A stretch of DNA of 7,617 bases from Vulcanimicrobiota bacterium (GTDB taxonomy: Bacteria; Vulcanimicrobiota; Vulcanimicrobiia; Vulcanimicrobiales; Vulcanimicrobiaceae): assembly GCA_030043675.1 (NCBI GenBank), contig JASHXG010000233.1, positions 1 through 7,617 on the forward strand, given 5' to 3'. Shown here in pieces: positions 1-5,222 of the stretch. The notes under the pieces are model-generated. The model was given only the letters and a program-made list of their open reading frames with translations. It did not search any database and had not been told where the DNA came from. The position numbers were made by a program, and so were the translations under genes. How positions within the stretch are numbered: the first letter of the stretch is position 1; every line of letters starts with the position of its first letter.

Positions 1-18
1 GTAACGCGACCCGAACGA

Positions 19-690
19 TCAAGGGCTTCCGATGCGATAGCCGACGCCCCAGACGGTTTCGATGAGGTTGCCGGCGCCCAAACGTTTGAGCTTTCTGCGC
101 AGCTGGCTGACGTAGACGTCGACGATGTTGCTCGAACCGTCGAAATCGTAATCCCAGATGCGCTCGACGATCTGTGCGCGAGAGAGCGCGATGCCGGCGT
201 TGCGCACGAGCATCTCGAGCAGCCGAAACTCGGTCGCGCCCAAATCAATCGGCGTGCCGGCGTAGCTTGCAACGCGCGCGCCGACATCGACGCGCACGCC
301 CCGCGCTTCGACGACGCTCACGACCGGGCGATCGCCGCGACGAAGAATCGCGCGCAGGCGCGCGATCAGCTCCTCTTCGGCGAATGGTTTGACGAGATAG
401 TCGTCGGCACCGCAGTCGAGACCCGCCACGCGATCTTCGACGGCATCATGCGCGGTCAGCATGAGGATCGGCGTCTGCACGCCCTCGGCGCGCGCGGCGC
501 GCGCAACCGCGAAGCCGTCCATTCCCGGCAGACCCACGTCGACGATCGCCGCGTCGTAACACTGTCGAAGCAAATGGTCGAGGCCGGCCTCGCCGTCGGT
601 GACGACGTTGGCGGCGAACTTCCGCGCCGCAAGCAACGTGCGAACGGCCTGCGCGACCGGGAGGTTGTCCTCGATCACCAGCACTCTCAT
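19..690 (-). CDS. OmpR-family DNA-binding response regulator (CusR/CopR-like)
   Basis: A complete 223-residue two-component response regulator. Residues 1-118 form a receiver domain with acidic pocket E7/D8, phospho-acceptor D51 (in VDVGLPGMDGF), conserved T79 and K101 (YLVKPF). Residues about 125-223 form a winged-helix DNA-binding domain with recognition helix near 187-201 (NIVDVYVSQLRRK) and the C-terminal wing VWGVGYRI. The WDYDFD...NIVDVYV stretch resembles the CusR/CopR branch, which in known cases senses copper; that is suggestive only. It starts six bases after the cytochrome stop codon with no clear Shine-Dalgarno, so translation is probably coupled to it. Its place as the last visible gene of a cupredoxin/SCO/cytochrome train suggests it controls that train. 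A partner histidine kinase would be expected beyond position 1 and is not seen. The family call is firm; the signal is unknown. Confidence 0.95.
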   Translation of the reverse strand: MRVLVIEDNLPVAQAVRTLLAARKFAANVVTDGEAGLDHLLRQCYDAAIVDVGLPGMDGFAVARAARAEGVQTPILMLTAHDAVEDRVAGLDCGADDYLVKPFAEEELIARLRAILRRGDRPVVSVVEARGVRVDVGARVASYAGTPIDLGATEFRLLEMLVRNAGIALSRAQIVERIWDYDFDGSSNIVDVYVSQLRRKLKRLGAGNLIETVWGVGYRIGSP

Positions 691-696
691 ATGGCG

Positions 697-1821
697 CTAG
701 TACTTCAACGGTCCGGGCAAAGCTACTGTCAGCGCACCGCTGAGGAACGGGTGCTCGCCCGGCGGCTGGACCTCTTGCAGCAGGATGCGGACCGGCTCGA
801 TCATCACCGCACCGTAGTAGACGAAGTCGCGATTGATGAACGGATTGGCGTACGCATCGTAGCGCAGACCAAGGTAGGCGTGAGGTATCGGGTAATACTT
901 CAGCCGGACGTATCCGCCCGAAGAGTGCTGATTGGTGAGCAACCCGTCGGCATCGTGATCGTCGCCGTACCACTGCTCGGCTTGCAAATCGAGGTCGCCG
1001 TAGCTGGCATGCGCGAGCAGGCCGTATCGCTGGTAGAGATCCGCGAACGGCGCGCGGCCGGTCGGCAGGATGCCCAGCGTCCCTCCCAGGACGGTTCCGC
1101 CGACGTCGAACTGGCCTTTGCTGCTCTGGGCCAGCGTGTCGCGCAGCCACAGGCCGAGCTCGGGCTGCGCGTTCCACGTCGTCTCGCCGGTCGGGACCGG
1201 TTTACCGCCGTAAGGCGCGCCTTGGTACGAGGCGACGCCCACGGTGCCGTCGACGACCAAACTGCCGATCGTGCGTTCCATTTGCAATCCCCAGCGCGGC
1301 GCGGCGAGCGTCAAATTGTCGAGACCGACGTGCGCGCCGTAATAACCGTACTGTTCGAGATCGTCGAGACGCTGGCCCGGCGATTGCGCCAGCGGGAGCT
1401 CGTACAGGCCGAGGCGGTAGAGCGTCTGCGTGTGTTGGTTATAGTCCGCCAGCCAGGCTAAGTAGACGCCGCCCGGTCCACCGCCGGCGCCCAGCGAGTA
1501 GTGAATGAAGGCGGTGATGTCTCCGAAGTTCTCGCTGCCCAGCACGATGCCGCCCGGCGAGAACTCGCGCGATCCGGCGGCCGGATACTGATCGTATTCC
1601 AGCTGATAGCGGAACGCGACGACCGTCGTGCCGTGGGCGGGCAACGGAAGGCGATAACCGTGCGCGCGGAAGTAACGTCCGAAGGCGTTGAGCTCGGGAA
1701 GAACGCTATGGCATTGCGTGCAGCGCAAGTGGTAGCGCTGGGCAAAGATCGGGATCGCTTGAGCCGGCGCCGCGCATGCGAGCGCGAGCAGCATGATAGC
1801 AATGGCAACTTTACTGTACAA
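697..1821 (-). CDS. Cyc2-like fused monoheme cytochrome c / outer-membrane porin
   Basis: A 374-residue exported protein if read from TTG at 1821. Residues 1-22 form a signal peptide ending AQA. A short heme segment follows: P24-I-F-A, heme motif C34-T-Q-C37-H38, then P42-E-L-N-A-F-G-R and G55-Y. From about residue 65 to the end the sequence alternates polar and hydrophobic residues, rich in Tyr, Trp and Gly, and stops on Tyr374, as outer-membrane β-barrels typically do. This order (single heme, P-x-L-N-x-F-G-R, G-Y, barrel) is that of Cyc2, the fused cytochrome-porin that takes electrons from extracellular Fe(II). The protein is shorter than the roughly 400-480 residues usual for Cyc2. A DxDxDG calcium-type loop lies at 288-293. 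ATG at 1794 is an alternative start but would leave a signal peptide of only 13 residues without a basic end; the TTG start overlaps the cupredoxin stop. It could instead belong to a related, uncharacterised cytochrome-barrel family. Confidence 0.8.
   Translation of the reverse strand: MYSKVAIAIMLLALACAAPAQAIPIFAQRYHLRCTQCHSVLPELNAFGRYFRAHGYRLPLPAHGTTVVAFRYQLEYDQYPAAGSREFSPGGIVLGSENFGDITAFIHYSLGAGGGPGGVYLAWLADYNQHTQTLYRLGLYELPLAQSPGQRLDDLEQYGYYGAHVGLDNLTLAAPRWGLQMERTIGSLVVDGTVGVASYQGAPYGGKPVPTGETTWNAQPELGLWLRDTLAQSSKGQFDVGGTVLGGTLGILPTGRAPFADLYQRYGLLAHASYGDLDLQAEQWYGDDHDADGLLTNQHSSGGYVRLKYYPIPHAYLGLRYDAYANPFINRDFVYYGAVMIEPVRILLQEVQPPGEHPFLSGALTVALPGPLKY
1708..1722 (-). other. c-type heme attachment motif CTQCH
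   Basis: Codons for C34-T-Q-C37-H38 of the cytochrome-porin, twelve residues after the predicted signal cleavage. It is the only CxxCH in the protein, so one covalently bound heme is predicted. Confidence 0.9.
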
Positions 1822-2269
1822 CGATCGCCGCTCGCATCGGTGCGTTGTAATGGAAGAAGCAGCCGAAGAGATAGGTGCCGGAGCGATCCGCGGTAATGCT
1901 CTGCGACGACGCGCCCGGCTGCATGGCGCCGCTGGAGAATCCGCCCGAGAGCGTCGTACCGCTTTGCGACGTTGCCGAGATCGGGAATATGTAACCCTGT
2001 GGAAACGTCGTGGCGTTCGGAATGAGCGTCGCGGTATGACAGCAGAAGCCGTCCGTGTTCTTGAAGACGATCTGCGCACCAACGGGAACGGTCGTTATCG
2101 CAGGCGAGTAAGCCGCGCTCGTGCCGTAGGGCGTCGGGGTCTGGCCGAAGAGCGTGAGATTGGCCTCGATGACGATCCCGCCGCCTCCGCCGGTCGACGT
2201 GGGCACGCCTCCGGCGGTGCAGGCTGCCAACAGCGCGACCGCGAGCGTGCCGGCGTAGCGCCGCCTCAT
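1811..2269 (-). CDS. Cupredoxin lipoprotein A (plastocyanin-type copper site)
   Basis: A 152-residue membrane-anchored copper protein. The N-terminus is basic (MRRRY), then hydrophobic, with lipobox L14-A-A-C17, so the mature protein should be lipid-anchored and periplasm-facing. A Gly/Ser/Thr linker follows. The cupredoxin fold carries a full type 1 copper set: H78 in CCHTATL, then C137-x2-H140-x4-M145 in GCFFHYNAPM, the same spacing as plastocyanin. Such proteins carry single electrons between redox partners. Two Cys residues (76, 77) directly precede ligand H78, which is unusual. ATG at 2269 overlaps the SCO stop as ATGA, the typical coupled start; GTG at 2275 is possible and adds two residues. 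It lies immediately upstream of, and overlaps, the cytochrome-porin, so it is the best candidate for a direct redox partner. Fold and ligands are clear; the partner is inferred. Confidence 0.87.
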   Translation of the reverse strand: MRRRYAGTLAVALLAACTAGGVPTSTGGGGGIVIEANLTLFGQTPTPYGTSAAYSPAITTVPVGAQIVFKNTDGFCCHTATLIPNATTFPQGYIFPISATSQSGTTLSGGFSSGAMQPGASSQSITADRSGTYLFGCFFHYNAPMRAAIVVQ

Positions 2270-2799
2270 CGCCACGCCGCCAGTCGCTGCGCGCGCACTT
2301 CGTCGACGATCGCGTCGGAGAGGTCGGTCGATGCGAGCATCGTCTTGACCAAGTCGCCCGACTTGTCGAAGACGTACACGAAGGTCGTGTGCTCGTCGCG
2401 GTGTCCGCGTTCGCCCAGAATCGACACGACGCCGAACGCGCGCATGATCCGATGCACGTCGGACGGCGCGCCGCCCGCTACCAGCCAGTAGCGTGGATCT
2501 GCCTGAAAACGCCGCGCGAGCTGCCGCATCGTCGCGAGCGAGTCGTGCTCGGGATCGAGCGTAATCGTGAGCAATCGCGCCGTGACGTGCGCCTGCGCGA
2601 TGCGGCGAGCAGCGTCGGCGAATTGCGCGTCGATCAGCGGGCAGGCATCGGTGCAGTGCGCCGAGACGAACGTCACGACGAGCGGTTCTCCCCGCAGCGA
2701 CGCAAGGGTGAACGGACGTCCGCTTTGGTCGATCAGGCGCGGCTGCGGCGCGGCGGCGAGCAGCGCGAGCAGCGCTGCAGCGACCATGGAAGTTCGCAT
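2266..2799 (-). CDS. SCO1/SenC-family copper chaperone (thioredoxin fold)
   Basis: A 177-residue exported SCO-type protein. A hydrophobic signal segment spans about residues 1-18. The usual family opening follows (LIDQSGRPFTLASLRG), then the copper-binding C49-T-D-A-C53-P, the DPEHDS segment near 82-87, and the distal His H137 in the DEHTTFVYVFD block. The three copper ligands C49, C53 and H137 are all present, so it should bind copper rather than being a degenerate thioredoxin. SCO proteins load the CuA centre of cytochrome oxidase or act as thiol-disulfide reductants for copper sites. No oxidase subunit is in view, and this gene lies between cupredoxin genes, so loading or reducing those cupredoxins is the likely job here (inference). 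It starts one base after the preceding stop, with GGAGG eight bases upstream of ATG, and ends in an ATGA overlap with the next gene. It is slightly shorter than typical family members. Confidence 0.92.
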   Translation of the reverse strand: MRTSMVAAALLALLAAAPQPRLIDQSGRPFTLASLRGEPLVVTFVSAHCTDACPLIDAQFADAARRIAQAHVTARLLTITLDPEHDSLATMRQLARRFQADPRYWLVAGGAPSDVHRIMRAFGVVSILGERGHRDEHTTFVYVFDKSGDLVKTMLASTDLSDAIVDEVRAQRLAAWR

Positions 2800-2800
2800 C

Positions 2801-3370
2801 TCAATATCCTCCGCTGCCTGGTGACGCGGTCGGCCCGGGCGTCGCGCCCGCGACGACCTGGACGATGTCGCGCATTTGGAATTCGATGTAGTGGTACGCG
2901 CAGCCGATCAAGTAGATGCCCGGCTTGGAGAGGGTGACCGTAACCGATGCCCCGGGATTGATCGTGCCGCTTGCGTAGCCGGTGCCGAGCACGCCGTTTC
3001 CCTTTGGCGTGAACGAGAGGCTTGGATTGGCGGGCCATTTCGGGGGCGGTCCCGAGGTGGTGCCGATCACGTTGAGCGTGTGCGGCGTATTGGACGAGAG
3101 GTTCTCCAACGTGATCTTCGCGCCCGGCGGGAGCGCGAGCACCTGCGAGGTCTTGTTCTGCGTATAGCCGGCGACCGTTCCCCAGACCGGATCGTCTTCG
3201 ACGCCGATCTTTCCGGTCGGGATTGCGATGCCGACGCCCGCCGAGGGCAGCGGCGAGGGCGGTCCGCTCCCACCCGTGCTAATCCCGCCCAATCCGCCGC
3301 CGTTGGTGCACGCGCTAACGCACGCGATCAGCATTGCCAGCGAAGCACCCAGACGCTCGAGCCTCATCAT
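2801..3370 (-). CDS. Cupredoxin lipoprotein B
   Basis: A 189-residue predicted copper lipoprotein. The N-terminal hydrophobic segment ends in V-S-A-C21, a plausible lipobox, followed by a Gly/Ser/Pro linker (about 22-45) and a cupredoxin domain (about 47-173). The first ligand is H97 in NTPHTLNV. The second cluster is C157-x2-H160-x5-M166 in GCAYHYIEFQM. The Met is one residue further away than in plastocyanin; the plastocyanin-equivalent position is Q165. A Pro/Gly/Ser-rich tail closes the protein. It is a paralogue of the upstream cupredoxin C, roughly 60% identical by eye over the ~100-residue core. Start choice is between ATG at 3370 and ATG at 3367; no strong Shine-Dalgarno is visible in the 22 bases after the preceding stop. 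It is probably a periplasmic electron carrier; a copper-storage or delivery role cannot be excluded. Confidence 0.85.
   Translation of the reverse strand: MMRLERLGASLAMLIACVSACTNGGGLGGISTGGSGPPSPLPSAGVGIAIPTGKIGVEDDPVWGTVAGYTQNKTSQVLALPPGAKITLENLSSNTPHTLNVIGTTSGPPPKWPANPSLSFTPKGNGVLGTGYASGTINPGASVTVTLSKPGIYLIGCAYHYIEFQMRDIVQVVAGATPGPTASPGSGGY
2808..2812 (-). promoter_or_regulatory. Shine-Dalgarno GGAGG of the SCO gene
   Basis: GGAGG on the minus strand, eight bases before the ATG at 2799. It is embedded in the last codons (Gly-Gly-Tyr) of cupredoxin B, so translation of B passes over it. This supports ATG at 2799 rather than the Met five codons in. Confidence 0.8.
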
Positions 3371-3392
3371 TGGTCTGCCGCGAGCCTGTGCG

Positions 3393-4037
3393 TTATTGCT
3401 CGACTGGTGCGTAGCTCGAATGTGAAGTCGGCGTCGCCCTGGGAGTCGGCGTTGCCTGGGGTCCGGGTTTCGCGCCCTTTTTGACCACTAAGACGTCGCG
3501 CATGTGGTATTCGACGTAGTGGATTGCGCAGCCGATCAGATAGACGCCGGGCTTCGCGAGCACGACGGTTACCTTGTCGCCCGGCTTGATCGGACCGCTG
3601 GCGTAGCCCGTCTCGAGCTTGTCGCCGCCCTTCTTGGGGATCGAGAGGTTTGGATTCGCCGGGAATTTTGCGGGCGGCCCCTTGACCTCTTTGACCACGT
3701 CGAGCGTGTGCGTGATGTCGGTTGACAGGTTGCGGATCGTGATCTTGGTGCCCGGCGGGAACGCGAGCACCTGCGAGCGCTCCGTTTGCGTGAAGCCGCC
3801 GACCTCCGCGTCCCACTTCTTTGAATGGAGCGAGCCGACGCCCTCGAATTGAAGCTCCTCGCCGATCGTGTCCTTCGGAAGCTTTGCCGTGATCTCGATA
3901 GCCGATCCGAAACCGGGCAGGGTATAGGTGGTCGCGCCGCTCGGCACCATCGAACTGCCGCCGACGCTGCGACCGCCGCAGGCAACGAGCGAGATGCCGA
4001 CGATTGCGAGCGCGACTGCGAATAGTTTTATAGCCAT
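3393..4037 (-). CDS. Cupredoxin lipoprotein C
   Basis: A 214-residue predicted copper lipoprotein. The signal peptide ends in lipobox L17-V-A-C20 and is followed by a short linker. The cupredoxin domain spans about residues 45-186. Ligands are H110 in DITHTLDVV and C170-x2-H173-x5-M179 in GCAIHYVEYHM. As in its paralogue B, Met is one residue beyond the plastocyanin spacing, and here the equivalent position is a second His, H178. The N-terminal part (about 45-80) is longer than in B, and the C-terminus is a Pro/Thr/Ser-rich tail of about 25 residues. A strong GGAGG four bases before ATG makes this the best-translated-looking start in the train. It may open its own transcription unit, because 58 bases separate it from the TPR gene. 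Electron transfer is the probable role; the redox partner is unknown. Confidence 0.87.
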   Translation of the reverse strand: MAIKLFAVALAIVGISLVACGGRSVGGSSMVPSGATTYTLPGFGSAIEITAKLPKDTIGEELQFEGVGSLHSKKWDAEVGGFTQTERSQVLAFPPGTKITIRNLSTDITHTLDVVKEVKGPPAKFPANPNLSIPKKGGDKLETGYASGPIKPGDKVTVVLAKPGVYLIGCAIHYVEYHMRDVLVVKKGAKPGPQATPTPRATPTSHSSYAPVEQ

Positions 4038-4095
4038 AAGGCCTCCGAGTTGCTTACGTGCTGCCCGGAGTCTACCGGCCGATGATGAAGAAAGT
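4038..4095. other. 58-base gap between the TPR gene and cupredoxin C
   Basis: This is the longest gap between genes in the window. On the minus strand it holds the GGAGG site of cupredoxin C. No hairpin followed by a T-run is visible, so readthrough from the TPR gene is likely. TAGACT occurs twice, 18 bases apart (the first copy overlapping the TPR stop codon), but matches promoter elements too poorly to call. It shares TTCTTCA with the tandem repeat near 5201-5222. Confidence 0.5.
4042..4046 (-). promoter_or_regulatory. Shine-Dalgarno GGAGG of cupredoxin C
   Basis: GGAGG read on the minus strand, four bases before the ATG at 4037. It is one of only two full GGAGG sites seen ahead of a gene start in this window and confirms the start. 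Confidence 0.8.
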
Positions 4096-4923
4096 CTAAA
4101 GCGGCGCCTTGATGGAGTCCCGCATCGCCGCCGCGATGTTTTGCAGCGCCGGATCGCCCGCGGCGTCTTGCTGCGCGCGCGCGAAGGCTTCGCGCGCCGC
4201 TGCGCGTCGTCCCCGGCGGAGGAGAACGACCCCGAGCGCGAGACGTGCGCGCGCGTAGCCGGGGGCCAGCGTCAGGGCGCTCTCGAGCTCTTGCTCGGCG
4301 GCGTCGTAACGTCCCAAGCGCTCCTCGGCCAGCGCGAGATCGTAATGCGCCACGGCGTACGAGGGATCCGAGTGGAGCAATTTCCCGAAGTCGGCGCGGG
4401 CCGTAGCCGCGTCACCCGACTGCAACGCGGTAATTCCACGCGAATAGAGCGCGCGGGCTGAATCGGGAGCGAGCGTTACGTAGCGATCGGCAACGCTGCG
4501 CGCTTCGTGCAGGTCTCCCCGGGCCAGATCAACCGAAACCAGGTTCGCCATCGCCGCAAGGAAGCCGGGGTCGAGAGCGATCGCTTCGCGCAGCTCGCTC
4601 GCGGCTTCGTCGTTGCGTTGGAGATTGGCAAACGCGATCGCGAGATCGTAGCGCGCGGTCGATCCGCTGGGTTCGGGCGGATTCAATGCGATGATGCGTT
4701 GGAACTCGGGGACGGCGGCTTCCCAGTCGCCGCGAGCCTCGGCGGCTAGGCCGGTCTTGAAGCGCTCCTCGACCTCACGCTGCGTCGCCAGCGCTTGGAG
4801 TGCGGGAATCGAGGTCGTCCGGGGTATGGGCGTCGGAGTGGGATACGCAAACGCTACGTCAGCGGCTGCCCCCAAGGCGGCGACGACGGCGGCGATTCCC
4901 AACAACCCTGCAAAAAATCGCAT
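4096..4923 (-). CDS. Exported TPR-repeat protein
   Basis: A 275-residue protein with a signal peptide (about 1-26, cleavage after AFA) and a short Pro/Thr linker (PTPTPIP). About six tetratricopeptide repeats fill residues 53-258; clear repeat ends are ALDPG, LAPDS, HSDPS and LAPGY at roughly 34-residue steps. The TPR superhelix binds other proteins, so a periplasmic or surface scaffold or assembly factor is the reasonable reading. Nothing in it indicates an enzyme. It starts three bases after the stop of the small exported protein at 5196-4927, so the two are surely cotranscribed. Fifty-eight bases without an evident terminator separate it from cupredoxin C, so it may belong to the same operon, perhaps helping to assemble the cytochrome/cupredoxin system (inference). 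The TPR assignment is firm; the partner is unknown. Confidence 0.88.
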   Translation of the reverse strand: MRFFAGLLGIAAVVAALGAAADVAFAYPTPTPIPRTTSIPALQALATQREVEERFKTGLAAEARGDWEAAVPEFQRIIALNPPEPSGSTARYDLAIAFANLQRNDEAASELREAIALDPGFLAAMANLVSVDLARGDLHEARSVADRYVTLAPDSARALYSRGITALQSGDAATARADFGKLLHSDPSYAVAHYDLALAEERLGRYDAAEQELESALTLAPGYARARLALGVVLLRRGRRAAAREAFARAQQDAAGDPALQNIAAAMRDSIKAPL

Positions 4924-4926
4924 CGA

Positions 4927-5196
4927 TCACGGTGAGATTGGGGCGGAGGGCAGCTGGGCGTCTTGCCAATGCTGGGCGGCCGCGGCGCGCTCCGGCTGGC
5001 AATCCCACCCCTTGCGTCCCGACGACGTGATCGGCCCGAGCAACGGCGGCGCGGCCGACGGCAGAAGCGCTCCTGCGAGCGATTCCTCGAGCGAGCTGGT
5101 ACCGGCCAAGGCCGCTCCACCGGCGGCGATCGCGCCAGCCAAGAGCGCGGCAGCCAGCAGGCGCGCGAAGAGGGATTTTGACACTCCTTTCATCAT
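4927..5196 (-). CDS. Small exported hypothetical protein
   Basis: An 89-residue protein of unrecognised family. Residues 1-10 carry three basic residues and residues 11-31 are a hydrophobic Ala/Leu stretch ending ALA, so it looks exported or membrane-anchored. The remainder is a short Ser/Pro/Ala-rich segment with one Cys (C66, in GWDCQ) and no domain I can name. Support for a real gene is the export signal, high-GC third codon positions like its neighbours, and the three-base spacing to the TPR gene. Against it, the start lies only 21 bases from the divergent gene, with no good Shine-Dalgarno before the ATG pair at 5196/5193. A later start, for instance GTG at the fifth codon, is possible. 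Confidence 0.6.
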   Translation of the reverse strand: MMKGVSKSLFARLLAAALLAGAIAAGGAALAGTSSLEESLAGALLPSAAPPLLGPITSSGRKGWDCQPERAAAAQHWQDAQLPSAPISP

Positions 5197-5206
5197 AGCC
5201 GAATCT
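5178..5206 (+). promoter_or_regulatory. Candidate promoter for the TonB-receptor-like gene
   Basis: A perfect TTGACA at 5178-5183 is followed after 17 bases by GAATCT (5201-5206). The latter keeps the key second-position A and final T of the -10 element but is otherwise poor. Transcription would begin near 5213, leaving almost no leader before GTG 5218, consistent with the absence of a Shine-Dalgarno. It lies inside the small divergent gene. Confidence 0.35.
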
Positions 5207-5222
5207 CTGAAGAATCTGTGAA
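5192..5222 (-). promoter_or_regulatory. Candidate minus-strand promoter facing the gene train
   Basis: Read on the minus strand, TTCACA (5222-5217) and TATGAT (5197-5192) are separated by 19 bases, longer than optimal. If used, transcription would start inside the first codons of the small exported protein, favouring a later start there. The match is modest and the elements overlap both genes. Confidence 0.25.
5201..5222. repeat. Tandem 11-bp direct repeat at the divergent start sites
   Basis: GAATCTCTGAA (5201-5211) is followed immediately by GAATCTGTGAA (5212-5222), identical at 10 of 11 positions. Adjacent direct half-sites with an 11-bp period are the usual target format of OmpR/PhoB-family regulators such as the one encoded at 19-690. 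The second copy covers the GTG start at 5218 and the possible minus-strand -35 element. Binding is inferred, not shown. Confidence 0.45.

Noticed and set aside
448..1461. Long plus-strand open frame across the response regulator and cytochrome genes
   Set aside because: It has Arg-rich, low-complexity composition, no recognisable motif, and lies opposite two well-supported genes. It is a typical high-GC shadow frame.
1822..2082. Upstream extension of the cytochrome-porin reading frame to position 2082
   Set aside because: These codons give an Arg/Ser-rich sequence with no domain and overlap the cupredoxin A gene, whose copper ligands are encoded there. The extension would bury the signal peptide 87 residues into the protein.
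4063..4098. Possible promoter ahead of cupredoxin C (TAGACT twice, 18 bases apart, minus strand)
   Set aside because: The -35 copy does not resemble TTGACA and the -10 copy matches TATAAT at only four of six positions. It is too weak to annotate as a promoter.
4691..5221. Plus-strand open frame opposite the small exported protein and the TPR gene
   Set aside because: It is an Ala/Ser-rich shadow without a motif. The minus-strand pair has export signals, TPR repeats and tight spacing, which explain the region better.
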